A DNA stretch of 12,170 nt from Bacteroidales bacterium (GCA_004553095.1 SFMJ01000042.1:1-12170), one strand, 5' to 3'; counted from the stretch's first letter, positions 1 through 8,015 are shown. Notes: a model not told the origin generated them from the letters alone. A program made the numbers and translations.

Positions 1-756
1 CCCAAGAATGAATAATACCAGTGATTGAAAGCCTTATATCCCAACTTGATGTTGTATTGGAAGAGATCTTGAGACACTGAATATTTGTGATACTCATCGT
101 CGGGCGTCGAGTTAAGACCCAACTTGTATGAAACAGTGCTCTGGAATATCAGCTTTGGATAATACACATTGTTGAGTTGCACATCCCACAGGAAATTCCC
201 CAAGAAGGCCAGGTGGGAGTTACCACCCTGATACCAGTTGGCAGACACGAATGCCTGCGACAACTGTATGCCGATATTGAAATTATGAAGCCAATTGATC
301 CTCCCCTTCTGAGTATCTTCAAGGAGCGTCCCCTCGATCGGTTCGGTGGGGAGTTCAAGATTCTCCATAAATCCTCTCAGCGACATGTCATCCTCGGGCA
401 ACTTAGGGCGTGCCGGCAATTTCCAATAGGCATACTCGATATCAGTAGGGGAGTCAAGCATCTGCCGATAGATGAAATCGCGCTCGAAGCGGTCGGTGCG
501 GATCGCCTTCTCGAGCCAGTCGGGAGTCACCGACCCGAATGCCACCGGTCACCGAGTCTTGATACTCACGAGCCACTATCGCCATCACCTTCGGATCGGG
601 AAATTCCCCGCCAAAACGTGGCTCTTGCAGTTCGCGATACCCTTCGAACACTCGCGGACGAAGTGGCATATCCATCACTCCTGCAGCCATGGCACTCGGC
701 ACACTCATTATGCCGATAATCGCCACTATAAGGTTCTGTATAAGTCTATTGGCCAT
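1..756 (-). pseudogene. DUF3078 family protein, frameshifted and cut by the left window edge
   Basis: The gene starts at 756 with an export signal (residues 1 to about 24, ending in SAMA) and reads in one frame through REYQDSVT to about 550. The family-like sequence then continues in another frame: AFGSVTPDWLEKAIRTDR, DFIYRQML, YWKLPARPKLPEDD, NWYQGGNSHLAFLGNFLWDV, YKLGLNSTPDDEYHKYS and LGYKAFNHWYYSF, open to the window edge. These match my knowledge of the Bacteroidetes DUF3078 family, exported proteins probably in the outer membrane, of unknown role. Dropping one base of the GG at 545-546 joins the frames cleanly as SVT-VAFGSVTPDW. Left unshifted, the first frame stops at 454, giving a 100-residue product; the second frame has a stop at 549-551, so it cannot start upstream by itself. 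Either a true mutation or a sequencing error. It is probably the last visible gene of the parE operon, 45 nt after the S41 protease. Confidence 0.8.
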
Positions 757-801
757 CAGATCAATCTTTTATTACCGTGTCTGCTTATTTCCCGTATCTC
801 G

Positions 802-2412
802 CTATTTTAAAATCTTGTTATATTCGGACGACTCGATGATGCGTAGCGCCTCCTTGAAGATCGGGTCATACTGATTGTAGACCTTGAAATAGGTGGCTTG
901 GCTGTAGGTGTCGCGGCCGATGAGCCCCTTGACTATCATCGACACTAATTCCTCACTTCTCTTTGCCTCCTCTTCATTGCGCTCCACACCCTCTTTCTCT
1001 GCCAAGGCATAGAGTTCTTCGAGCATGGCGGGGGTCACCACGAAGCGCTCCACATAGTCCATATCACTCTTATACTGCTTGAGCAGATCCTTGCGATGCA
1101 GTTCAACATATTTGATGCAATATTGGTTGATTACACCCTTGGCGCTCATATCGCGATAATAGTTGGAGAATTTGGTAGTGTCGAGGGGCACGAACACGTC
1201 GGGTGTGATGCCGCCACCTCCATAGATGGTGCGTCCCTTCTTGAGTGTGGTCACCTTGAGAGAGTCGATATATTTGATCGAATCGGCATGGATCAGTTCG
1301 CCGCTGTTGAGTCGATCCACGATGTCGCGATAATATTTATCACCCTCTCCCTCAGTGTAGGGACGCTGGATGTTACGTCCCGAAGGGGTGAAATAGTGGG
1401 CTATCGAGAGCTTCACCATCGACCCGTCGGGGAAGGGGAAGGGTCGTTGCACCAGTCCCTTGCCGAATGTGCGACGACCCACCAACACGCCCCGGTCCCA
1501 ATCCTGGATCGCTCCCGAGGTAATCTCCGATGCCGAGGCACTGTTCTGGTTGACCATCACCACGATGCGATTGCCATCCAAGAGGGGCTTCTTGTCGTAG
1601 GGCTTGGCATAATAATCATAGCGAGGTGATTTCCTCCCTTCGGTATAGACGCTGATCTGACCACGCTCCAAGATCTCGTTCAGGATATCGGTGGCGGCGT
1701 TGATATAACCTCCTCCATTGTCGGTAAGGTCGAAAATCAGATTCTGCATACCCGATTTCTTCAACTCATGGACTGCCTTATAAAATTCGTTGAACGACTC
1801 AGCGCCGAAACGATTCAGTCGCACATAGCCGGTGGTCTGGTCGACCATATATGCCGCATCTATGCTGTAGATAGGTATCTCGGCGCGGGTGATGCGGAAA
1901 TCGATCGTATCGCTCGCTCCGGCGCTCCGGCGCAATATCTTTACATCGACTTTCGTACCCTTCGGCCCGCGAAGTCGCTTCATAATGTCGCTATTCTTCA
2001 TCTTCACTCCGGCGATGATCGTGTCGTTGACGCGGATGATACGGTCGCCCGCCAGAATGCCTACTCGCTCTGACGGCCCTCCACCCACTGTCTCAATCAC
2101 ATAGAGTGTGTCTTTGAGCATATTGAATGTGATGCCGATGCCGCTGAAATTACCCTGCAAGGGCTCGTTCATCTCGCGTGTCTCTTCGGCATTCATGTAG
2201 GAGGAGTGTGGGTCGAGTTCTTCAAGCATACGCTTGATCGCATCTTCGCAGATCTTCTCTTCATTGACCGTGTCAACATAATATTCGGCGATAAGCCCCT
2301 CTACGACTCGCAATTTGTTGCCGGGTGTGAAATTATTTTGTGCCGGCATCTGTAGTGCCATTACTCCCATAGAAGCCACTATGGCTCCGATTGCATATAT
2401 CAGTTTCTTCAT
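802..2412 (-). CDS. C-terminal processing protease, S41 family with PDZ domain
   Basis: This 536-residue protein is a serine endopeptidase of the CtpA/Prc/tail-specific protease family, expected in the periplasm and cutting proteins near their C termini. Residues 1 to about 24 form a signal peptide or membrane anchor (MKKLIYAIGAIVASMGVMAL). A PDZ domain lies at about 85-165 (GNFSGIGITF, AGDRIIRVNDT). The S41 protease core follows, with DLTDNGGG at 229-235. The family Ser/Lys pair is visible: SASASE places the nucleophile at Ser293, GKG places the general base at Lys318, and Gln322 follows four residues later, the same 25 and 4 residue spacings as in known CtpB/Prc enzymes. A helical C-terminal extension of about 130 residues follows. 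It lies 15 nt after coaD and 45 nt before the DUF3078 gene, in the same operon. Its substrate cannot be read from the sequence. Confidence 0.95.
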   Translation of the reverse strand: MKKLIYAIGAIVASMGVMALQMPAQNNFTPGNKLRVVEGLIAEYYVDTVNEEKICEDAIKRMLEELDPHSSYMNAEETREMNEPLQGNFSGIGITFNMLKDTLYVIETVGGGPSERVGILAGDRIIRVNDTIIAGVKMKNSDIMKRLRGPKGTKVDVKILRRSAGASDTIDFRITRAEIPIYSIDAAYMVDQTTGYVRLNRFGAESFNEFYKAVHELKKSGMQNLIFDLTDNGGGYINAATDILNEILERGQISVYTEGRKSPRYDYYAKPYDKKPLLDGNRIVVMVNQNSASASEITSGAIQDWDRGVLVGRRTFGKGLVQRPFPFPDGSMVKLSIAHYFTPSGRNIQRPYTEGEGDKYYRDIVDRLNSGELIHADSIKYIDSLKVTTLKKGRTIYGGGGITPDVFVPLDTTKFSNYYRDMSAKGVINQYCIKYVELHRKDLLKQYKSDMDYVERFVVTPAMLEELYALAEKEGVERNEEEAKRSEELVSMIVKGLIGRDTYSQATYFKVYNQYDPIFKEALRIIESSEYNKILK

Positions 2413-2427
2413 AGTCTGATTGATTGT

Positions 2428-2898
2428 TTATGTCTGTTTATCAGATTGTTTGCTTGCTATAAATTCTGTCGCGTCTCTACCATTGGCTCGCAGTTCGCGC
2501 ACCATACTCGAGGAGACGAATCCCAACTCCGGCAGGGAGGGCATCAGCAGTGTCTCCACCCCCGAGATGCGTAGGTTGATCTCCGCCAAGTTGCGCTCAT
2601 ATTCGAAGTCAACGCTGTTCCTCACACCTCTCACCATATAGTCTGCGCCACATGCCCGGGCGAAGTCAACGGTAAGCCCTACATATTTCGCCACTTCGAC
2701 CCGCGGATCTTCTCGATAGATCTCTCTGATATCTTCGAGCCTTCGCTCTATATCCATGTCGGGCTTGTCGGGATTGTGACCGATGCCGATCACCACCCTC
2801 TCGCCCATGGCAAGCAGACGATCCACTATCGATTTATGCCCTATCGTGAAGGGATTGAACGTGCCCGCATAGAGCACTTTCCTATAGTTCCGTGTCAT
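2428..2898 (-). CDS. coaD: phosphopantetheine adenylyltransferase
   Basis: The enzyme transfers AMP from ATP to 4'-phosphopantetheine to give dephospho-CoA, the fourth of five steps of coenzyme A synthesis, in the cytoplasm. At 156 residues it has the usual bacterial CoaD length. The nucleotidyltransferase motif of the T/HxGH type is at residues 18-21 (TIGH, inside AGTFNPFTIGH), the conserved RGVRN is at 90-94, and the C-terminal nucleotide-binding motif of the ISSTxxR type appears as SSSMVREL at 129-136. The start at 2898 lies 17 nt inside the end of parE in another frame, and it places the first beta strand (KVLYAGTF) at the expected distance from the N terminus, so I keep it. The overlap suggests translational coupling to parE. 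Confidence 0.97.
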   Translation of the reverse strand: MTRNYRKVLYAGTFNPFTIGHKSIVDRLLAMGERVVIGIGHNPDKPDMDIERRLEDIREIYREDPRVEVAKYVGLTVDFARACGADYMVRGVRNSVDFEYERNLAEINLRISGVETLLMPSLPELGFVSSSMVRELRANGRDATEFIASKQSDKQT

Positions 2899-4915
2899 CT
2901 TCTATCACCAAGTTGTCGATTATAAAGTTCTGTCGCTCCATCGTGTTCTTTCCCATGTAGAACTCCAACAGTTTGTCGGGTGCATCCTCTTTGCGAAGTT
3001 TTACGCGATCCAAGCGTATGTCCGGACCGATGAACTCGGCAAACTCCACCGCATTGATCTCACCGAGTCCTTTGAATCGCGTGATATCGGCATTGTTGCC
3101 AAGTCGAGCCAACACCTCTTGACGCTCTTCGTCGCTATAGCAGTAGTAGGTCTCTTTAGGCCCTTCGCCGCTCTCTTCCTTCTTCGCCTTGCGGTTGGCA
3201 TTGCTGCGTCTCACCACTCGCTTGTCTCTAACTCTGAAGAGCGGAGTCTGCAAGATGTAGACATGTCCCTTCTTCACCAAGTCGGGGAAGAACATCAGGA
3301 AGAACGTGATGATCAGCAGACGGATGTGCATGCCGTCGACATCGGCATCGGTGGCGATGATCACCTTGTTATAGCGAAGTCCTTCGATGCCATCTTCGAT
3401 GTTGAGCGCCGCCTGCAAGAGGTTGAACTCATCATTCTTATACACCACCTCTTGGGTCATGCCGTAGGAGTTCAGCGGCTTGCCTCGCAGTGAAAATACG
3501 GCTTGTGTCTCAGCGTTGCGCACCTTGGTGATGGTGCCCGATGCCGAGTCTCCCTCGGTGATAAAGATGGCGGTCTCTTCGCGTGGATCTTGCTCTAACT
3601 CGCCTTCACGATTGCGCTTCAATTTGATCGTGTCGTTATAGTGGATGCGGCAGTCCCGTAGTTTGCGGTTGTGGAGACTCACTTTCTTGGCCTTCTCGCG
3701 TGCCAACTTGGCGATGCCTGCCATCGATTTGCGCTCTTTCTCCGACATCGCCACCTTCGCCAGCATCGCTTCCGCCACGTCGGTGTGCTTGTGGAGGTAG
3801 TCGTCAAGTTCCTTCTTGATGAAGTCTCCGATAAACTTATTGACTGTCAGCGGACTGTCGGGAGCCACCTCTTTGCTACCCAATTTCGTCTTGGTCTGAG
3901 ACTCGAACACCGGCTCCTGGATGCGGACACTCACTGCTGCAACCATACCATTGCGGATGTCGGAAAATTCATATCCTTTGCCCGAAAATTCTTTGATGGT
4001 GCGACTCACATGCTCTCTGAATGCCGAGAGATGTGTGCCTCCCTGGGTGGTGTGCTGCCCATTGACGAAGGAGTAATATTCCTCGCCATTCTGGTCGGTG
4101 TGGGTCAGCACTATCTCGATATCTTCTCCCTTGAGATGGATGATAGGGTAGAGCGGTGTAGCGGTCAACTTATCCTTGAGCAGGTCGAGTAGACCATGGC
4201 GCGACAGATACTTCTTCCCGTTCAGGTATATCTGTAAGCCGGAGTTGAGATAGGTGTAGTGTTCCACCATCGTCTCCACCGTCTCGATGTTGAAGTGATA
4301 GTTCTGGAAGAGGGTGTTGTCCGGCTTGAATTTTACGAACGTGCCGTTAGACTCTTTGGTGTTCTCTTCTTCGGTCTGGCTGATAAATTCTCCCTTCTGA
4401 AATTCCACCTCCACACGCTTGCCATCGCGCACCGAGGCAACGATACAGGTGTCGGACAGTGCATTGACAGCCTTCAGACCCACACCATTCAGACCCACCG
4501 ATTTCTTGAAGTTCTTGTCGTCAAACTTACCACCGGTGTTGATCTCCGATGCTACATTCTTAACCTTGCCCAAGGGGATGCCTCGACCATAGTCACGCAC
4601 ACTCACCTCCCCATCGTCGCTGATGGTGATGTCGATGCGCTGGCCCATGCCCATATTAAATTCGTCGATAGAGTTGTCTACCACCTCTTTGATCAGTATG
4701 TAGATGCCATCGTCGGTGTGGCTGCCATCTCCCAACTTGCCGATATACATACCGGGACGCCGACGGATGTGCTCGTTCCAACTCAGTGTCTGTATCGAGT
4801 CGTCGGTATAACTGCCCGCTTCCGATTGCTGTATAGGCTCGGCAGGCGCTTCTTTATCTATTGCTTCGTTTGGTACCTTTTCGGTCGGGTCTTGGCTGAA
4901 TAAGTTGTCGCTCAT
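2882..4915 (-). CDS. parE: DNA topoisomerase IV subunit B (ATPase subunit)
   Basis: This 677-residue protein is the ATPase/TOPRIM subunit of a type IIA topoisomerase, which separates linked daughter chromosomes together with ParC (not in this window). After an acidic, low-complexity N-terminal stretch of about 40 residues come the GHKL ATPase motifs: EVVDNSIDE at 77-85, DYGRGIPLG at 108-116 and NGVGLKAVNALSD at 143-155. QTKTKLGS at 340-347 holds the switch lysine of the transducer domain. The TOPRIM domain has EGDSASG at 454-460 and DADVDG at 523-528, and RFKGLGE lies at 613-619. QTKTKLGS, the short TOPRIM insert and the overall length favour ParE over GyrB, although the two are close paralogs. 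A charged insert at about 565-590 is family-like. It is the first gene of the leftward operon and overlaps coaD by 17 nt. Confidence 0.93.
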   Translation of the reverse strand: MSDNLFSQDPTEKVPNEAIDKEAPAEPIQQSEAGSYTDDSIQTLSWNEHIRRRPGMYIGKLGDGSHTDDGIYILIKEVVDNSIDEFNMGMGQRIDITISDDGEVSVRDYGRGIPLGKVKNVASEINTGGKFDDKNFKKSVGLNGVGLKAVNALSDTCIVASVRDGKRVEVEFQKGEFISQTEEENTKESNGTFVKFKPDNTLFQNYHFNIETVETMVEHYTYLNSGLQIYLNGKKYLSRHGLLDLLKDKLTATPLYPIIHLKGEDIEIVLTHTDQNGEEYYSFVNGQHTTQGGTHLSAFREHVSRTIKEFSGKGYEFSDIRNGMVAAVSVRIQEPVFESQTKTKLGSKEVAPDSPLTVNKFIGDFIKKELDDYLHKHTDVAEAMLAKVAMSEKERKSMAGIAKLAREKAKKVSLHNRKLRDCRIHYNDTIKLKRNREGELEQDPREETAIFITEGDSASGTITKVRNAETQAVFSLRGKPLNSYGMTQEVVYKNDEFNLLQAALNIEDGIEGLRYNKVIIATDADVDGMHIRLLIITFFLMFFPDLVKKGHVYILQTPLFRVRDKRVVRRSNANRKAKKEESGEGPKETYYCYSDEERQEVLARLGNNADITRFKGLGEINAVEFAEFIGPDIRLDRVKLRKEDAPDKLLEFYMGKNTMERQNFIIDNLVIEDDTEL

Positions 4916-5006
4916 GAAATATTTGTGGATTTTTTATCTCGGTGATTCTGACGATGATATTTTTTATAGAGGTTTATCTCAGCAATTTCTTATCATCACC
5001 AAAACG

Positions 5007-5014
5007 CAAATTTA
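5007..5014 (-). promoter_or_regulatory. candidate Bacteroidetes -7 promoter element for the parE operon
   Basis: Read on the minus strand this is TAAATTTG, an exact match to the Bacteroidetes -7 consensus TAnnTTTG. It would start transcription roughly 80-85 nt upstream of the parE ATG. I do not find a clear TTTG -33 box at the usual spacing, so the call is tentative; short matches are expected by chance in A/T-rich DNA. Confidence 0.4.
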
Positions 5015-5076
5015 CTAATTTTCGACGATATTTCGATTTTTTTTTATCGTTTTATGTTTTTTATCCCCTTTTTTTT

Positions 5077-5124
5077 ACATATTTTTGTAAGTTGGTTCTA
5101 ACATATTTTTGTAAGTTGATTCTA
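5077..5124 (+). repeat. 24-bp unit in two tandem copies upstream of prmC
   Basis: Copy 1 is 5077-5100 and copy 2 is 5101-5124. Both begin acatatttttgtaagttg and end ttcta; they differ only at 5095 (g) versus 5119 (a). The copies abut with no spacer and end 14 bp before the prmC start codon. Each carries one TATTTTTG octamer. Confidence 0.95.
5080..5111 (+). promoter_or_regulatory. two candidate -7 promoter elements for prmC, one per repeat copy
   Basis: TATTTTTG at 5080-5087 and again at 5104-5111 each fit the Bacteroidetes -7 consensus TAnnTTTG. The TTTG that ends the first octamer (5084-5087) could act as a -33 box for the second, though the 16-bp spacing is a little short. Initiation from the second would leave a leader of only about 20 nt before the ATG at 5139. 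No Shine-Dalgarno is visible, as usual in this phylum. Confidence 0.5.
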
Positions 5125-5138
5125 ATTTTTACTCCTCT

Positions 5139-6020
5139 ATGTATATTCTTGATCGCAGCAAGTGTGCCACTATCGGCGCCCTCCGTCGCCAAATCGAGGC
5201 CTATCTCTCTCCTATCTATGGCGAATGGGAGGCTCGCTCTATGACTCGCCTCGCTTTCCATGGCATCAAGGGGTGGGATACCACTGCCATCTTCTGCGCA
5301 AGTAGTGAACCTGCTTCCGATTATCTCATCGAAAAAATGGATGACTTGCTCCATCGCCTCTCGGAGCATCAGCCGATTCAGTATATCCTCGGCGAAGCAC
5401 GTTTCTATGGCATGGATCTTATTGTGAATCCCTCTGTGCTTATCCCGCGTCCCGAAACCGCCGAACTCGTCGACTCGATTATCAAGCAAAATCCCGATTC
5501 CGACCTCCGGGTGCTCGATATCGGCACCGGTTCCGGTGCCATCGCTATCGCCCTGAAACGCAACCTCCGATTCCCCATCGTCGAGGCTCTCGATATCTCT
5601 GCCGATGCCCTGATGGTGGCAAGACGTAATGCCCGATGTCATGGCGCCGATATCGATTTCCGTCAGGAGGATATCTTCAAATGTGAACTCCCTGAGAATT
5701 TCTATGATATCATCGTCAGCAATCCCCCCTATATCCCCACCTCCGAGCAGAAGGATATGGAGCGTAATGTCCTCGATTATGAGCCTCATATCGCTCTCTT
5801 CGTCCCCGATGATAACCCGCTGATATACTATAGTCGTATCGCCGATGTGGCATTCTCGTCGCTCAAATCGGGTGGTAAGATATATTTCGAGATCAATCCT
5901 CGTTTTGCCGACGATCTGAAGCGTATGCTCGAACTTAACGGGTTTGTCGAGGTGCGCATCTATGATGATTCTATGAATCGTCGCCGATTTATCGCCGCCG
6001 AAACTCCCATACCTTTGTAA
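5139..6020 (+). CDS. prmC: peptide chain release factor N5-glutamine methyltransferase
   Basis: PrmC (HemK) methylates the glutamine of the GGQ motif in release factors RF1 and RF2, using S-adenosylmethionine, which improves translation termination. The protein has 293 residues, the usual family length. A helical N-terminal domain (about 1-85) that recognises the release factor is followed by LIPRPETAELV at 101-111, the SAM-binding motif VLDIGTGSGAIAIAL at 125-139 and the signature NPPY at 195-198, which positions the target glutamine. It is the first rightward gene, just after the tandem promoter-like repeat, and its stop is only 6 nt before recX, so the two are probably cotranscribed. Confidence 0.96.
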   Translation: MYILDRSKCATIGALRRQIEAYLSPIYGEWEARSMTRLAFHGIKGWDTTAIFCASSEPASDYLIEKMDDLLHRLSEHQPIQYILGEARFYGMDLIVNPSVLIPRPETAELVDSIIKQNPDSDLRVLDIGTGSGAIAIALKRNLRFPIVEALDISADALMVARRNARCHGADIDFRQEDIFKCELPENFYDIIVSNPPYIPTSEQKDMERNVLDYEPHIALFVPDDNPLIYYSRIADVAFSSLKSGGKIYFEINPRFADDLKRMLELNGFVEVRIYDDSMNRRRFIAAETPIPL

Positions 6021-6026
6021 ACCGTT

Positions 6027-6500
6027 ATGCTGCCTAAGAAAGTGTTAAGTCGCGATCAGGCATTGCTCCGCATGGCTGACCTTTGTGCCCGCTCTGAGCA
6101 GTGCCCTTACGATATCCGTCGCAAACTCCTGCTAAAGGGGATGGCGGCAGCGGATGTCGAGTCTGTCATCGCCGAACTCTCGGATCGGGGATTCCTCGAT
6201 TCGGCGCGCTATGCCGGGTGTTTCGCTCGCGATAAAGTGAAGTTCGCCGCCTGGGGGCGTCTGAAGATACGCGCCGCTCTCGCCACCAAACGAATACCCT
6301 CTGCCCAGATCGCCGAAGCCCTCGCTTCGATCGATGACGAGGAGTATCTCGAGGCTCTGCATCGTGCCGCACGTGCCAAGGTCGCTTCCCTCGATCTCTC
6401 CCTGCGTGATGACCGCGCCAAACTCTTCCGCCACCTTCTCTCGCGTGGATTCGAACCCGATGCCGTAACACGTATCGTAAATAACCTCTCCCGATCTTAG
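6027..6500 (+). CDS. recX: RecX family regulatory protein
   Basis: RecX proteins bind RecA filaments and usually restrain RecA activity in recombination and the SOS response. This 157-residue protein is all-helical in composition and shows family features: the first repeat around CPYDIRRKLLLKGM (26-39), the SDRGFLDSARYAGCFARDK segment near 51-69, the AAWGRLKIRAALATKRI stretch at about 73-89, and a closing repeat RAKLFRHLLSRGFEPDAV near 134-151. Family identity is clear; the effect on RecA cannot be read from sequence. No recA is in the window. It sits 6 nt after prmC. A perfect 10-bp palindrome (AGAGCGCTCT, 6499-6508) overlaps its stop codon. Confidence 0.92.
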   Translation: MLPKKVLSRDQALLRMADLCARSEQCPYDIRRKLLLKGMAAADVESVIAELSDRGFLDSARYAGCFARDKVKFAAWGRLKIRAALATKRIPSAQIAEALASIDDEEYLEALHRAARAKVASLDLSLRDDRAKLFRHLLSRGFEPDAVTRIVNNLSRS

Positions 6501-6538
6501 AGCGCTCTTAGGGAACGCGATCTAATTGCCATATTGTC

Positions 6539-7225
6539 ATGAAGTTGCACGATCTCGTCTCTGATTTTATCTTTCCACGATATTGCCATGTCTGCGGCGT
6601 CAAGTTGGCTGCCGAGCAGAGATATGTCTGCCCATCTTGCCTCTCGAAGATGCCTCGCACTCACTTCCATCGCACTCCCGACAATGCTATGGAACGTCGC
6701 TTTATGGGCCTATTCCCCTATCGCCAAGCATCCGGACATTTCTTCTATTCGCGCGACGCTGCCATCGCCACACTGATCCACGACCTGAAGTATCACCGAT
6801 TCCGTGGACTCGCCCGATATCTCGGTGAGGTGGTCGGAACCGAACTTTTCCCTACCGGTTTTTTGAGCGATATCGACCTCATACTACCCATCCCCATGCA
6901 TTTCTTCAAGCAGGCGCGACGCGGATACAACCAAACTGTCGAAATCGCTCGAGGCATCTCAGCAGTCACCGACCTGCCCGTGGCATCCAACCTCCGCGCT
7001 GTCCGTGGCCACCGCACCCAAACTCTCCTTTCGCTCGAAGAACGTGTCAAAAACACTCAAGGCATCTTCCGACTCCATAATCCCGACGAGATCGATGGCA
7101 AAAATGTGCTCATCCTCGATGATGTCTGCACCACCGGCACCACTCTCGCCACTGCCGCCATGACTGTTCACCATGCTGCCCCCAACACCGGAATTACTCT
7201 CCTGACACTCGGCGTAACCTTCTGA
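6539..7225 (+). CDS. ComF family protein (zinc finger plus phosphoribosyltransferase fold)
   Basis: This 228-residue protein has the ComF layout: an N-terminal zinc ribbon with Cys16 and Cys19 (CHVC) paired with Cys31 and Cys34 (CPSC), a middle region with LILPIPMHFFKQARRGYNQ (114-132), and a C-terminal type I phosphoribosyltransferase fold ending in the PRPP-type loop LILDDVCTTGTT (191-202). Homologs are needed for uptake of transforming DNA in naturally competent bacteria, where ComF acts on incoming single strands, but the gene is widespread in non-competent species too, so a competence role is only a family inference. It lies 38 nt after recX, probably in the same transcription unit. A gap of 154 nt separates it from pyrE. 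Confidence 0.92.
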   Translation: MKLHDLVSDFIFPRYCHVCGVKLAAEQRYVCPSCLSKMPRTHFHRTPDNAMERRFMGLFPYRQASGHFFYSRDAAIATLIHDLKYHRFRGLARYLGEVVGTELFPTGFLSDIDLILPIPMHFFKQARRGYNQTVEIARGISAVTDLPVASNLRAVRGHRTQTLLSLEERVKNTQGIFRLHNPDEIDGKNVLILDDVCTTGTTLATAAMTVHHAAPNTGITLLTLGVTF

Positions 7226-7379
7226 CATAATTTGCCATTTTTATCTTTTTTTAATATTTTTCTTAGCATTTAGTCTATAAAACTCGCTTTTTTTCATTAA
7301 TTTTGCTTTCTAATGTGGAGTAGGCACTTCTTTGTGCCCCTCCCTCTTATCGCTTAACCTTTTTATCATTAGTAGTTTT
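7226..7379 (+). promoter_or_regulatory. intergenic region and 5' leader of pyrE
   Basis: The first 70 bases are T-rich without a convincing hairpin, so I see no clear terminator for comF. TAATTTTG at 7298-7305 matches the -7 consensus TAnnTTTG; a matching -33 TTTG is not evident. Transcription from it would begin near 7312, giving a leader of about 68 nt that contains the hairpin at 7317-7343 and a set of sequence blocks also present before the next gene. Confidence 0.5.
7317..7343 (+). promoter_or_regulatory. hairpin in the pyrE 5' leader
   Basis: GGAG (7317-7320) and GGCAC (7323-7327) pair with GTGCC (7334-7338) and CTCC (7340-7343), giving nine base pairs broken by a small TA/C internal loop and closed by a TTCTTT loop. 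No T run follows directly, so it is not a standard intrinsic terminator. It lies just after the candidate promoter, within the leader. Confidence 0.55.
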
Positions 7380-8015
7380 ATGAAAAAACCGGATCGACTT
7401 CTCGCTGACAAATTGCTCGAAATCAGTGCCGTAAAATTCCAACCGGAGTTGCCTTTCGTGTGGGGCTCGGGATGGAACTCTCCGATCTATAATGATGATC
7501 GCCGCATTTTGTCTTATGTTGACGTGCGTAATTTCTTAAAGGTCGAGATGTCGAGAGTCGTGCTCGAGGCTTTCCCGGATGTTGAGGTGATCGCTGCGGT
7601 TTCCACTGCCGCTATCCCTCTCGGTATGCTCGTGGCTGACATCTTGTCGCTCCCCTTCGTTTATGTTCGATCCTCTCCCAAAGATCATGGCCTCGAGAAT
7701 CTTATCGAGGGCGACCTTCAGATTAATAAGAAGGTGGTCATCGTCGAGGATATTGTTGCCACCGGTGGCGGATCTCTCCGTGCCGCTGAGGTGATACGAG
7801 ATAGCGCCTGCGAACTGCTCGGCGGCGTATGCCTGCTCGATTATCAGTTCGCCAAAACTGTCAAGCGTCTCGCTGATGCCGACATCAAAATGTTGCCCCT
7901 CTGCACTTACGACACCCTCGTCGAGGCCGCTGTCGACTCCAAGAGCATCGACCCCGCACAAGAACCTACTCTCCGTGAGTGGCACAATGATCCCGCTAAT
8001 TGGATCAACGATTAA
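7380..8015 (+). CDS. pyrE: orotate phosphoribosyltransferase
   Basis: PyrE joins orotate to PRPP to make orotidine 5'-monophosphate, the fifth step of pyrimidine synthesis, in the cytoplasm. The 211-residue product has the family length. YVRSSPKDHGLENLIEG at 95-111 is the catalytic loop region (the usual VRK has Ser in place of Lys here), and the PRPP-binding motif VVIVEDIVATGGGS lies at 119-132. I chose the ATG at 7380 (MKKPDRLLADKLL) over the TTG at 7332, because the latter would add 16 residues that overlap the leader hairpin and have no family counterpart. The leader blocks shared with the next gene hint at common post-transcriptional control. No other pyrimidine gene is present nearby. 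Confidence 0.96.
   Translation: MKKPDRLLADKLLEISAVKFQPELPFVWGSGWNSPIYNDDRRILSYVDVRNFLKVEMSRVVLEAFPDVEVIAAVSTAAIPLGMLVADILSLPFVYVRSSPKDHGLENLIEGDLQINKKVVIVEDIVATGGGSLRAAEVIRDSACELLGGVCLLDYQFAKTVKRLADADIKMLPLCTYDTLVEAAVDSKSIDPAQEPTLREWHNDPANWIND

Larger units (their letters stand above)
4916..5138. promoter_or_regulatory. divergent intergenic region between parE and prmC
   Basis: This 223-bp region separates the leftward parE operon from the rightward prmC genes and is far more A/T-rich than its flanks, with long T runs around 5037-5076. It contains a -7-like octamer on the minus strand (5007-5014) and a 24-bp tandem repeat (5077-5124) with two plus-strand -7-like octamers. I see no RNA gene and no plausible small coding frame in it. 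Confidence 0.7.

Noticed and set aside
177..719. 180-codon plus-strand frame opposite the DUF3078 gene
   Set aside because: The minus strand carries clear DUF3078 motifs over the same bases in two frames.
4259..4903. 214-codon plus-strand frame opposite parE
   Set aside because: Antisense to the ATPase domain of parE, which is fully conserved in the other strand.
5077..5124. Tandem repeat as a CRISPR remnant
   Set aside because: Only two copies, no spacer between them, and no cas genes nearby.
5061..5789. 242-codon open frame on the minus strand opposite prmC
   Set aside because: It is antisense to a strongly recognised gene and its translation is low-complexity (Ile/Asp/Gly-rich) with no family features; long antisense frames are common here because of the biased codon use.
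6499..6508. Palindrome AGAGCGCTCT at the recX stop as an operator or terminator
   Set aside because: Too short for a stable hairpin, no T run after it, and no matching copy elsewhere in the window.
7332..7379. TTG start extending pyrE upstream
   Set aside because: The added 16 residues fall in the leader hairpin and have no counterpart in PyrE; the ATG at 7380 fits the family N terminus.
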